Source: Streptacidiphilus sp. ASG 303 (GTDB lineage Bacteria; Actinomycetota; Actinomycetes; Streptomycetales; Streptomycetaceae). Taken from it: a stretch of DNA of 64,000 bases. Every line of letters starts with the position of its first letter. Positions within the stretch are counted from its first letter, which is position 1. A program made the position numbers and the translations under genes. Shown here piece by piece: positions 53,609 through 61,809 of the stretch. Where the stretch lies: the NCBI RefSeq assembly GCF_020991365.1, contig NZ_JAJLRA010000011.1, forward strand, positions 140,067-204,066, read 5' to 3'. The notes beneath the pieces are model-generated. The model was given only the letters and a program-made list of their open reading frames with translations. It was not told the DNA's origin and searched no databases.

Positions 53609-53960
53609 CGGGACACTCCCTCGCGGTCGACAGCGGTCCGACCGGATCACGATGGCACGCGGCACCGACAACTTCGAGTAGTCACGTCACTGCGTAGTGC
53701 AATCGGGGGACCGGCCCGCCGCCGGACGCGCGGCGCTCCGCCCGGGACCGGGGAGGCCGCCCCGTACGCCCGCCGGCCCGCGGTCCGCCGCGCCCCGCGC
53801 CCGCCGGCCGACAGTCCGCAGCCCGGCGGGGTGCGACCGGCCGGCGGCGCCGGGGTGACGTTCGGCCCTGGCGCCCGGGACCGCCGGGCCCTGCGCCGCG
53901 CGAGGGGCCGGAGGCACGCTGGTGGCGTGACCTGATGCCGCGGACAGCCCCGAGGAGGGG
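53609..53960. other. 352-bp divergent region between ctaD and the nitroreductase gene
   Basis: This contains a DosR/OsdR-type box (53855-53871), a second related sequence GGGACCGCCGGGCCC (53877-53891), and an AT-richer patch with CACGTCACTGCGTAGTG (53684-53700) near the ctaD side. No gene is visible. Confidence 0.5.
53855..53871. promoter_or_regulatory. DosR/OsdR-type box upstream of the nitroreductase gene
   Basis: GTGACGTTCGGCCCTGG matches GGGNCNNNNGNCCC at all defined positions except one (GTG for GGG), with the CCCTGG extension. It lies 89-92 bp before the nitroreductase start. Confidence 0.5.
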
Positions 53961-54986
53961 ATGGCCATGACCACGCCGGTACTCGACGCCGGAACCCTGG
54001 AGACGCTGGTCGCGGCCGCGGTCGCCGCCCCCTCCATCCACAACACCCAGCCCTGGCGGTTCCGCCTGGACCCCGCCTCCCGTGCCGTCGAGGTGTACGC
54101 GGCGCCGGAGCGGGCGCTGCGGCTGGCCGACCCCACCGGGCGGGCGCTGCACGTCTCGGTGGGCGGGGCGGTGTTCAACCTGCGGGTGGCCGCCGCCCAC
54201 TTCGGCTGGGAGCCGGTCCTCGCCCTGCTGCCCCGCCCGGCCGACCCGGCCCTGCTGGCCGCGGTCCGACTGGCCGGCCCGCCGCGGGCCGCCCGCCCCG
54301 CGGACGCGGCGCGGCCCCGCTGGGAGGGCCTGTACGAGGCGATCTGGCAGCGGCACTCCAGCCGGATGCCGTTCAGCGACCGGCCGCTGCCGGAGGGGCT
54401 GCCGGAGGCGCTGACCGCCGCCGCCCGCACCGAGGGCGCGGACCTGCGCTTCCCCGGCGCGGAGGAGTCGGTGCGGCTGCTCGCGCTGACCACCGAGGCG
54501 GAGCAGCGCAACACCGGCGAGCCCGCCCGCCGGGTGGAGAGCCGCTCCTGGATCACCGGCCCGGACGGGGGGCCGTACGGCATCCCCGCCACGGCGCTGG
54601 GCCCGCAGGACGCGGAGGCCCGGGTGCCGATGCGGGACTTCTCCGGGCGGCCGCTGCGGCGGCACCTGCCCACCGCCGACTTCGAGTCCCACCCGCACCT
54701 CACGGTGCTGACCACCCGTCAGGACCGCCCCGTGGACTGGCTCCGGGCCGGCCAGGCGCTGGAGCACGTCCTGCTGCTGCTGACCGCCCACGGCCTGCGC
54801 GCCTCCCTGCTGCACCAGGCGCTGGAGTGGCCGGACCTGCGCTGGCTGCTCCGCGACCCCGGTGCCGCGGTGTGCAGCCCGCAGATGCTGGTCCGCGTCG
54901 GCTACGGCCCCCAGGGGCCGGCCACGCCCCGCCGCGCGGCGGCGGAGAGCATGGACGAGCGGGCGCTGCTGCACCGCGTCCGCTGA
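53961..54986 (+). CDS. Acg-family nitroreductase-like protein
   Basis: This 341-residue protein has AAVAAPSIHNTQPWRF at the N-terminus, the ALHVSVGGAVFNLRVAAAHFGW block and a C-terminal LVRVGYG, all characteristic of the Acg subgroup of FMN nitroreductases in mycobacterial and Streptomyces dormancy regulons. Acg lacks parts of the flavin site and may sequester FMN. GAGGAG is very near the first ATG; a second ATG two codons on has better spacing. It follows a DosR-type box by about 90 bp. Confidence 0.88.
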   Translation: MAMTTPVLDAGTLETLVAAAVAAPSIHNTQPWRFRLDPASRAVEVYAAPERALRLADPTGRALHVSVGGAVFNLRVAAAHFGWEPVLALLPRPADPALLAAVRLAGPPRAARPADAARPRWEGLYEAIWQRHSSRMPFSDRPLPEGLPEALTAAARTEGADLRFPGAEESVRLLALTTEAEQRNTGEPARRVESRSWITGPDGGPYGIPATALGPQDAEARVPMRDFSGRPLRRHLPTADFESHPHLTVLTTRQDRPVDWLRAGQALEHVLLLLTAHGLRASLLHQALEWPDLRWLLRDPGAAVCSPQMLVRVGYGPQGPATPRRAAAESMDERALLHRVR

Positions 54987-55064
54987 GGGCGGCCCGGAGG
55001 GGCCGGAGGATGCGCAGGGACCGTGCGGCACGGGCGCGGGGCCGGGCGCGGGCCGGACGTGGCG

Positions 55065-55643
55065 TCAGGAGGTGCGCGGGGGGAGCGGGAGCGGCACCGC
55101 GGGCAGGCCGTCGATGGAGACCGCGTTCTTCCGCTCCACGTAGTCGGCGTGGAACGCCTCGTCCCGGCGCCCGAAGTACCGGACGAGGAGGTCGCGCTCG
55201 CCGCGGTACTCCAGGAACGGCACGGCGTACCCGCAGGAGTCGCTGACGCGCAGGGCGTGGACGAGCACCACGGCGCGGGCCCCCGGGTGCCCCGACACCT
55301 GCGGGAAGTGCCCGATCAGACCGTCCCACCGGGGGTCGTCGCGGAACACCGGCTCCCCGCGGCCGTGGACCCGCACCACGTCGGGCGTCGCGCCGAACGA
55401 GCACCACATGAGGGTGATCCGGCCGTTCTCCCGCAGGTGCGCGAGGGACTCCGCGCCGCTGCCGGTGAAGTCCAGGTAGGCCACCGTGTGCTCGTCGAGG
55501 ACGGCGAGCGACCCCCTGGCGCCCTTGGGGGAGATGTTCACGTGCCCGTCCGGCGCCAGCGGGGCGGTGCCGACGAAGAAGACGGACTGCTCCTCGACGA
55601 AGGCCCGCAGGCGTTCGCCGATCCCCTCGTGGACGTGTGCCAT
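55065..55643 (-). CDS. pyridoxamine 5'-phosphate oxidase-fold FMN-binding protein
   Basis: This 192-residue protein has VFFVGTAPLAPDGHVNISPKG, TVAYLDFTGSGAESLAHLREN and LMWCSFGATPDVVRVHG, typical of the split-barrel flavin/F420-binding family. Members reduce or bind flavin- or F420-linked substrates. The specific reaction is unknown. The ATG at 55643 fits the family start. It is convergent with the nitroreductase gene. Confidence 0.85.
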   Translation of the reverse strand: MAHVHEGIGERLRAFVEEQSVFFVGTAPLAPDGHVNISPKGARGSLAVLDEHTVAYLDFTGSGAESLAHLRENGRITLMWCSFGATPDVVRVHGRGEPVFRDDPRWDGLIGHFPQVSGHPGARAVVLVHALRVSDSCGYAVPFLEYRGERDLLVRYFGRRDEAFHADYVERKNAVSIDGLPAVPLPLPPRTS

Positions 55644-55836
55644 GCGCCCATGGTGGCGGCTGTCCGCAGAGTGGACCAGGGGGCGTCCGCGATGCGGACA
55701 GGCAGGGCGGGCGTCCGCGGGCGTACGCGGGCGGTGGCCGGGAACGGACGCCCGGGTTTCGGCGGCGGGAGAGGGCGGGCAGGAGCCGTTCGCCCGCCGG
55801 AGGTTCCGGGGGCGGCTCGGCCGGAGGGGGAGCAGC

Positions 55837-56223
55837 ATGAGATCGGCTGTCACGGGAGTCCTGCTGTCGCTGGCGCTGGCCGCGGGAGGGGTCGCGGCCG
55901 GGACCGCCGCCTCCGCCGCGCCGGCGCCGGCCCGGGCGGCGGTGGCCGGCAGCGCCGCGCCGGGGGGCGGGGCGGCCGCGGGCGCGGACCCGGCGGCGCG
56001 GACGGGCACGGTGCCGACGGGCGCGGTGCGGACGGACCGGGCCCCGCAGGCGGTCCGGGCGGCCCTGCCCGCCAAGGTGAAGATCAGGAAGCGGCACCGC
56101 AGCCGCCGGAGCCACGGCTTCTTCTCGGGTGTCGTCCTCGTGGTCGTGCTGGTCCTGGTGCTCGCGGCGATCCTGGTGGCGCTGCTGCTGGCCCGCCGGG
56201 CGATGCGCCGCAGGCGCCTGTGA
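55837..56223 (+). CDS. secreted / C-terminally anchored small protein
   Basis: This 128-residue protein has an N-terminal signal-like segment (LLSLALAAGGVAAG, AxA site near 25-30), an Ala/Gly/Pro-rich middle, a basic KIRKRHRSRRSH stretch and one C-terminal membrane segment (VVLVVVLVLVLAAILVALLL) ending in Arg. This is a probable cell-surface protein of unknown function. GGAGGGGG stands 6 nt before the ATG. Confidence 0.65.
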   Translation: MRSAVTGVLLSLALAAGGVAAGTAASAAPAPARAAVAGSAAPGGGAAAGADPAARTGTVPTGAVRTDRAPQAVRAALPAKVKIRKRHRSRRSHGFFSGVVLVVVLVLVLAAILVALLLARRAMRRRRL

Positions 56224-56290
56224 CGCCTCCGCCGGAGGCGAGGGCGGCGGGAGAGGCCGGCCGTGCCGCGGGCACGGCCGGCCGGCGGCG

Positions 56291-56836
56291 TCAGCCCTCC
56301 CCGTCCTCGCCGCCCTTGGCGGCCTTCTGGGAGAAGCCGTCGTGCCATGCGGCCTTGGCCCCGGAGTCGCCGATCCGGTAGACGTCCACCACGGCGCCGG
56401 CGCCGACCGCCAGGCAGAGCACGGCGACGACAGCGCGCAGGGCGACGGGGGCCGTGCGGGGACGGGCCGCGGCGTCGCCGGCGGCCGGGGCGGCGGCGGT
56501 ACCGGCGGCGTAGCGGCGGGTCGTCCACCACACGGCGGCCGCGAGGACGACGAGGCCGGCCGCCCAGGGGAGCATCCCGTCGCCGAGCTCCGCGTGGCGG
56601 CGGACCAGCGGGTCGCTGTCGACGTGCCGCTCCAGCCACTCTCCGGCGTGGGTGGACAGCGGGACGAAGCCCAGGGTGACCAGCGCGAGCACGGGCAGCG
56701 CGACGCCTATGCGGCGGGCGGCGCGGGGAAGCAGCGCGGCGACGACGAGGACGAGCGCGGTCAGCGGGACGAGCACGATGACGGCGTGCACGAAGAGCAC
56801 GTGGGCGGGCAGCCCGTTGATGATCTCGAGACTCAC
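56291..56836 (-). CDS. DUF2231 multi-pass membrane protein
   Basis: This 181-residue protein starts LEIINGLPAHVLFVHAVIVLVPLTAL and has four hydrophobic segments, as in DUF2231 proteins. The HxxxxHA histidine pair in segment 1 could bind metal or heme; some members are linked to iron or copper handling. GGAAGGA precedes a GTG start. A CTACAT-GA-ATGTAG palindrome lies 56-69 bp upstream, suggesting BlaI/CopY-type control. Confidence 0.78.
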   Translation of the reverse strand: MSLEIINGLPAHVLFVHAVIVLVPLTALVLVVAALLPRAARRIGVALPVLALVTLGFVPLSTHAGEWLERHVDSDPLVRRHAELGDGMLPWAAGLVVLAAAVWWTTRRYAAGTAAAPAAGDAAARPRTAPVALRAVVAVLCLAVGAGAVVDVYRIGDSGAKAAWHDGFSQKAAKGGEDGEG

Positions 56837-56891
56837 GGGACGGTCCTTCCGGGGAGTGAGCCGGTCCTGGCGGCCGGTCCCGGGCAACCTA

Positions 56892-56905
56892 CTACATGAA
56901 TGTAG
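56892..56905. promoter_or_regulatory. candidate BlaI/CopY-type operator upstream of DUF2231
   Basis: CTACAT-GA-ATGTAG is a perfect 6-bp inverted repeat, extended to TACTACA...TGTAGAC. It resembles the TACA-N-TGTA core of BlaI/CopY-family operators. It lies in one of the most AT-rich stretches of this region. Confidence 0.55.
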
Positions 56906-56911
56906 ACAGAA

Positions 56912-56944
56912 ACGGGGCCGGACGGCAGTGCCGTCCGGCCCCGT
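56912..56944 (-). terminator. terminator hairpin of the D,D-carboxypeptidase gene
   Basis: Arms 56912-56927 and 56929-56944 are perfectly complementary and lie 27 bp past the stop at 56971. Confidence 0.8.
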
Positions 56945-56970
56945 GCGCTCCGGCCCGGGCGCCCCCGCCC

Positions 56971-59397
56971 CTACAGCAGGCGCGTCAGGCGCGAGCCGAT
57001 CGACGGCGGCGCGAGGGCGTCCCGCAGCACGACCGGGACCTTCACCTCGCCCTGGCCGCTGCCGACGGTGACGGTGCCCACCCGGGTGCCCGCCCCGGCG
57101 GTGTGCGGGAGGGAGCCGACCGGGTCGAGGCCGATGCCCACCTTCAGGCCGGACCAGCCGACGACCGTGACGTCCCGGGAGACGACCGCCGGGACCCGGC
57201 CGCCCAGGCCGTCGTCCACGTAGCCGACGACGTCGCCCTTCCGCAGCACGGTGTGGTCGGTGAGGCTCTTCTGCGCGGCGGCGATGATGCCGCCGCTGAC
57301 GTCCAGCGCCTTCTGCAGGATGCCCGCGCCCTGCTGGCCCATCACCACGCCGATGATCAGCTGGGTGGTGCCGCCGACCTGCTTCTCGGCCGCCCACATC
57401 AGGCAGCCGCCGGCGGGGGTGCTGGAACCGGTCTTCACGCCGATGACGTGGTCGCCGGTGGCGAGCAGCTGGTTGTTGTTGAAGATCCGCTGGCCGTCGC
57501 TCAGCACCACGTTCTGCGTGCTCACGACCTGCCGGAAGACCTCGTCCTGCATCACCCGCTCCGCCAGCTTCAGCTGGTCCGCAGCGGTGGACTTCGTCGA
57601 CGCCTCCAGGCCGCTGGGGTCGGTGTAGACGGTCCTCGTCATGCCGAGGCGCTTCGCGGTGTCGTTCATCCTCCTGACGAACGCCTCCTGGGAACCCGCG
57701 TCCCAGCGGCCGAGGAGCCGGGCGATGTTGTTCGCCGACGGGATCAGCAGCATCTGCAGCGCCTCGTACTCGCTGATCTTCTGCCCCTCCGTCACCTTCA
57801 CCACCGACTCGCCCTCGGTGACGCCCTTGGAGTAGTCGGACGCCGCCTGCTTGTCGGCGGTGAGCACGGGGCCGTCCTCGCCGGGCTTGAGGGGGTGGTC
57901 CTGGAGCACCACGTACGCGGTCATCACCTTCGTGACGCTCGCCATCGGCGCGGGGGTGGCCGCCCCGGACCCGCCGAGGCCGCCCAGGCCGTAGACCTCG
58001 GCCACGGCCTGGCCGCCGGTCGGCCACGGCAGGTCCGGCCTGCTCCCGGGGAACGCGTAGGAGGCCGGTCCGGTGGACCTCACCTCGGGACCGGGCAGCG
58101 GACGCAGCAGCTGGACGACGCAGACGACGGCGAGGACGAAGGCCAGGAAGACGCTCCAGACCGTGATCCGCCGGACCGCGCGGCGCAGCGGCGTCATGGG
58201 GCGCGCACTGAGCGAGGCCAGGACCTCCATGGCCTCGGAGGTGGTCTCCGGGGTCCGCGGCGGCTCCGGCTCCCCGTCCGGCCCCTGCCCGGGCCCGGAC
58301 GCGGAGACGGGGTGCGGCTGCGGCCGGGTCACGGGCCGGGAGACCGGCCGGACGGCGGAGGACGCGGAGGCGCCGGAGACGGGCGCGGAGGGCGCGGACC
58401 CGGGTGCGGGTGCAGGTGCGGGTGCGGCACCGGCGGCGGTGGCGCCGGCGGGCACGGCACCGGCGGCCGTGGCTCCGGCGGCGGCCGTGGCGGCGGTCAC
58501 GGTGGGGGTGGTCCCGGCGGCGGCGGCCTGAGGAACCTTCGGCAGCGGCACCTCGGTCACCGGGGCGTCCCCGGTCCCGGGTGCGTCGCCGGGTGCGGGG
58601 GTGCCCCCGTCCGCCTCGGCACCGGCCGCGGCCTTCCGTCCGGCCGGGGTCGCGGGCCGGTCCGCCGTCCCCGCGGCGGCTGCGGCCGCAGGTGCAGCGC
58701 CGACCTCCGTCCCGGTGCCGGTCCTCCCCTCTTCCGCCTCTGCCTCTGCCTCTGCTCCTGCCTCTGTCCCCGCCTCTTCCGTCCCGGCCTCCGGATCGGC
58801 CGTCACCACGGCACTGCCGACGCGCCGTTCGGCCTTTCCGGCCTCCTCCGGCGCCTCCGCTCCGGTTCCGGCCTCCTCGTCCTTCCCGGCGCCGGCCTTC
58901 CCGAATCCCGCCTTCCCGGTCCCGCCCTTCGCGGTGGCGGCACCGGACGACCGGCCGGCACGGGACGGCGCCCCGCCGGCCCGCAGGGCGAGGCGCGGGT
59001 CGTCCGGCACCGCAGTGCCGCCCGCGGTCCCGGCCCCGGCATCGTCCGCGGCGCCCCCGGCGGGATCCGCGCCCTCGGCGGGCTCCGCACCCTCCGCGGG
59101 CTCCTCCCGGTCCGGGACGGCCGTCGCACCGGCGGGGAGGCGCAGCGTCCGGGTGGGGCTGTCGACCGGAAGCCGCAGCATGGTGGTGGGGCTGTCCGTG
59201 CCCCGCACCCGCAGCTGCACGGTGGACTCGGCCCGGACGGCCGTCCCGCCGTCCGCCTGCTGCTCCGCGCCGGCGCCGTCCCGGGCGTCCGCCGCCGGTG
59301 ACGCACCGCCCTCGGCGGAACCGCCCGGAGACTCACCGTCCGGATCGGCGCGCCGCCGCTCCTCGTCGCGCTCGACCGTGCCGGGGGACTCGCCCAC
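56971..59397 (-). CDS. D-alanyl-D-alanine carboxypeptidase (DacA-like PBP) with a long N-terminal tail
   Basis: This 808-residue protein has a Gly/Ala/Glu-rich disordered N-terminus of about 410 residues, one membrane segment (about 411-431: VWSVFLAFVLAVVCVVQLL) and a C-terminal class C carboxypeptidase domain. Active-site motifs are S487-VTK490, S554-A-N556 and K655-TG, with a closing beta domain (about 715-808). It trims the terminal D-Ala from stem peptides outside the membrane. Normal PBP5-type enzymes use a cleavable signal and lack such a tail. The GTG at 59397 has GAGGAGG 9 nt upstream. It may be anchored by a cytoplasmic-tail interaction. Confidence 0.88.
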   Translation of the reverse strand: MGESPGTVERDEERRRADPDGESPGGSAEGGASPAADARDGAGAEQQADGGTAVRAESTVQLRVRGTDSPTTMLRLPVDSPTRTLRLPAGATAVPDREEPAEGAEPAEGADPAGGAADDAGAGTAGGTAVPDDPRLALRAGGAPSRAGRSSGAATAKGGTGKAGFGKAGAGKDEEAGTGAEAPEEAGKAERRVGSAVVTADPEAGTEEAGTEAGAEAEAEAEEGRTGTGTEVGAAPAAAAAAGTADRPATPAGRKAAAGAEADGGTPAPGDAPGTGDAPVTEVPLPKVPQAAAAGTTPTVTAATAAAGATAAGAVPAGATAAGAAPAPAPAPGSAPSAPVSGASASSAVRPVSRPVTRPQPHPVSASGPGQGPDGEPEPPRTPETTSEAMEVLASLSARPMTPLRRAVRRITVWSVFLAFVLAVVCVVQLLRPLPGPEVRSTGPASYAFPGSRPDLPWPTGGQAVAEVYGLGGLGGSGAATPAPMASVTKVMTAYVVLQDHPLKPGEDGPVLTADKQAASDYSKGVTEGESVVKVTEGQKISEYEALQMLLIPSANNIARLLGRWDAGSQEAFVRRMNDTAKRLGMTRTVYTDPSGLEASTKSTAADQLKLAERVMQDEVFRQVVSTQNVVLSDGQRIFNNNQLLATGDHVIGVKTGSSTPAGGCLMWAAEKQVGGTTQLIIGVVMGQQGAGILQKALDVSGGIIAAAQKSLTDHTVLRKGDVVGYVDDGLGGRVPAVVSRDVTVVGWSGLKVGIGLDPVGSLPHTAGAGTRVGTVTVGSGQGEVKVPVVLRDALAPPSIGSRLTRLL

Positions 59398-59655
59398 GTG
59401 ACCCAACCTCCTCACACACCTGGCGGAACGCCCTGCGCACCGGCGTCCCGCCCCACAGCGGACAGTCTCCGCCACGAACATGATGTCGCCCGTCCAAGCC
59501 CCGTCCGACCGGCGTTTCTCCCGGGTCCGACACCCCGGACACGTGGGTGACGAGCCCCGGGCGGACACCGGTTCCCGGGTCACGATTCAGAGGCGGTCTC
59601 GACAGCAGGGTGTGAGAGGCGTCACTCTGTCATTCATCCACGCGGGGAGGCTTGG

Positions 59656-60402
59656 ATGGGCAGGAGCCGCAGAACAATTCCCGAGGAACTGCTGCTGCTC
59701 GCTTTGGACCCGGCCACGGGTACCACGGCGCAGCCGCAGACCCTTGACCTCGGACTCGCCGGGGCACAGCTCGTCGAGCTGGCCCTGGCCGGACGGATAG
59801 TCCCGGACGGAGATCGTATCGCCGTGGTGCTGCCGCGGCCGACGGGTGACCCGACCCTGGACCACGCGCTGGAGCTGCTGCGCAGGCGCGGCAGCGCGGT
59901 GCGTGCCGTGCACTGGATCGGCGGGCCCCGGCTGGGGCTGCGTCAGACGTACCTGGCGCACCTGGAACGGTGCGGCATGGTGACGGCGGTGCCGGGCCAG
60001 GTGTGCGGGGTGCTGCCGACGACGCGCTACCAGGCGTCCGACGAGTGCACGAACGGTGCGATCAAGCAGCGTCTGGACACGGCCATCAGGACGGGCGTGC
60101 CACCGGACCCGCGGACGGCCGCGCTGGCCGCGCTGGCGCACGCCGTGGGCCTGGGCAAGCACCTCTACCCGGGCAACGAGGGCCGGTCGTCCAGGTCGCG
60201 GCTGCGCGACCTGATCCGGTACGACCCCCTGGGCGGGATGGTGGCCCACGCGGTGATGGACGTGCAGAACGGCCTTCCGGCGCAGGCGCAGCGCGGTGCC
60301 GGCGGGCCGAGCCGCCCGGGGTCGCGGACGGCCGTCGGGCGGCCCGGGCGCGGGGCGGCGGCCGCCGTCGGCCCCGGCATGGCGCACGCGGTGGCGCGCT
60401 AG
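59656..60402 (+). CDS. GPP34 (GOLPH3) family protein
   Basis: This 248-residue protein starts MGRSRRTIPEELLLLALDP and has LAGAQLVELALAGRI, a central REL-like helical repeat and ALAALAHAVGLGKHLYPG, the pattern of GPP34/GOLPH3 proteins. Streptomyces encode several, often near vesicle or development genes; in eukaryotes they bind phosphatidylinositol-4-phosphate. Bacterial function is unknown. It is divergent from the D,D-carboxypeptidase gene. Confidence 0.85.
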   Translation: MGRSRRTIPEELLLLALDPATGTTAQPQTLDLGLAGAQLVELALAGRIVPDGDRIAVVLPRPTGDPTLDHALELLRRRGSAVRAVHWIGGPRLGLRQTYLAHLERCGMVTAVPGQVCGVLPTTRYQASDECTNGAIKQRLDTAIRTGVPPDPRTAALAALAHAVGLGKHLYPGNEGRSSRSRLRDLIRYDPLGGMVAHAVMDVQNGLPAQAQRGAGGPSRPGSRTAVGRPGRGAAAAVGPGMAHAVAR

Positions 60403-60469
60403 CGCGGCGGGGCCCCGCCGGAAGGGGCGTCCGCGGGAGCCGGTCCCGGAACGGGACGGCCGGAGCGGT

Positions 60470-60518
60470 CCGGAGGGCGGCCGATCGGCGTGCGGTGTGC
60501 CGGTCGGCCGCCCTCCGG
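60470..60518 (+). terminator. terminator hairpin of the GPP34 gene
   Basis: 20-bp arms (60470-60489 and 60499-60518, one G-U pair) with a 9-nt loop lie 68 bp past the stop. Confidence 0.75.
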
Positions 60519-60639
60519 CATGTCCGCGGCGCACCCGATCCGATGAGCCGGACCGATTCCCCGGCACCGGATGATCCACGGTGGCATGCTCGTCCCGTCG
60601 AGGTGGTTGGAACGAATCCGAGACCCACCGGAGGTCGCC

Positions 60640-61509
60640 GTGTCCGCCAGCATCAATCCGACCGTGCGCCGCCGCAGGCTCGGCGCCGAGCTGCGCCGCC
60701 TCCGCGAGCAGAAGGGCATGACCGCCGAGGAGGTGGCGGGCCGGCTGATGGTCTCCCAGTCGAAGATCAGCCGGCTCGAGAACGGGCGGCGCAGCATCAG
60801 CCAGCGCGACGTCCGCGACCTGTGCGAGGTGTACGGGGTCGAGGACGAGCGGATGCGCGAGTCCCTGATGGCGATGGCGCGGGAGTCCCGGCAGCGGGGG
60901 TGGTGGCACGCCTTCGGCGACATCCCCTACAGCGTCTACATCGGCCTGGAGGCGGAGGCCTCGGCGGTCCGCAACTACGAGTCGTCCTTCGTGCCCGGCC
61001 TGCTCCAGACGCGGGAGTACGCCCAGGCGGTGGTGACCGGGATCCAGCCGGACACCGACGCCGAGGCGGTGCGCCGCCGGGTCGAGGTGCGGATGGAGCG
61101 TCAGCGGCGGGTGCAGGGGCCGGACCGGCTGGACAACTTCTGGGCGGTGGTCGACGAGGCCGCCCTGGCCCGGGTGGTCGGCAGCCGGGAGGTGATGGCC
61201 GCCCAGATGGAGCGGCTGGCCGAGCTGTGCGAGGAGCCGCACGTCAACCTGCAGGTGATCCCGTTCGCCAAGGGGGCCCACCCCGGAATGACCGGGGCAT
61301 TCTCCATCCTTGAGTTCCCTGAGTCAGCAGATACGGCTGTTGTTTACCTCGAAGGAGTGACAAGCGACCTCTACCTGGAGAAGGAGGCCGACGTCCGTCG
61401 CTATACCGGTCTCTACGACCACCTGATGGCCGCGGCGCTCGGCGTCACGGATACCCGGTCGCTGATAGCCAGGTACGCGAGGGAGTACGCACAAGATGAA
61501 CGCGGATAA
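60640..61509 (+). CDS. XRE-family regulator with DUF5753 sensor domain
   Basis: This 289-residue protein has an N-terminal XRE helix-turn-helix (about 12-70: RRLREQKGMTAEEVAGRLMVSQSKISRLENGRR). A DUF5753 domain follows, with YIGLEAEASAVRNYESSFVPGLLQTREYA and the PHVNLQVIPFAKGAHPGMTGAFSI block. These regulators pair with DUF397 proteins in large numbers in Streptomyces (BldB/WhiJ-type systems) and influence development or antibiotic output. GTG at 60640 has GGAGG 5 nt upstream; the stop overlaps the DUF397 start by 14 bp. Confidence 0.92.
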   Translation: MSASINPTVRRRRLGAELRRLREQKGMTAEEVAGRLMVSQSKISRLENGRRSISQRDVRDLCEVYGVEDERMRESLMAMARESRQRGWWHAFGDIPYSVYIGLEAEASAVRNYESSFVPGLLQTREYAQAVVTGIQPDTDAEAVRRRVEVRMERQRRVQGPDRLDNFWAVVDEAALARVVGSREVMAAQMERLAELCEEPHVNLQVIPFAKGAHPGMTGAFSILEFPESADTAVVYLEGVTSDLYLEKEADVRRYTGLYDHLMAAALGVTDTRSLIARYAREYAQDERG

Positions 61510-61705
61510 CAGCAGCGCTCCGGTGTGGCGCAAGAGCAGCTACAGCGGCGCCAACGGCCAGTGCGTGGAGGTCGCGGTCCCGCAGGTCTCCACGGTGGCC
61601 GTACGCGACTCCAAGGACCCCGAGGGACCGTCGCTGGCCTTCTCCCCCGAGGCCTGGTCCGCCTTCGTCGCGGCGGTCGGCCGCGGCTCCTTCGACGCCG
61701 CCTGA
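61496..61705 (+). CDS. DUF397 small protein, partner of the XRE regulator
   Basis: This 69-residue protein has the DUF397 pattern WRKSSYSGANGQCVEVAV, VAVRDSKDPEGPSLAFSPEAW and FVAAVGRG. Products of such genes are thought to antagonise the adjacent XRE regulator, like a toxin-antitoxin-style pair. The start overlaps the regulator stop by 14 bp, so the two are coexpressed. Confidence 0.9.
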   Translation: MNADNSSAPVWRKSSYSGANGQCVEVAVPQVSTVAVRDSKDPEGPSLAFSPEAWSAFVAAVGRGSFDAA

Positions 61706-61722
61706 GCAACCGGGGCCGGCAC

Positions 61723-61758
61723 GCCCCTCCGGCCGCAGCGGACCGCGGCCGGAGGGGC
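61723..61758 (+). terminator. terminator hairpin of the XRE-DUF397 operon
   Basis: Perfect 14-bp arms (61723-61736 and 61745-61758) with an 8-nt loop begin 18 bp past the DUF397 stop. Confidence 0.75.
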
Positions 61759-61809
61759 TGACTGCTGCCGGGGCGTCAGGGGTCCGCACCCACCGGTAGG
61801 TTCTCCGGC

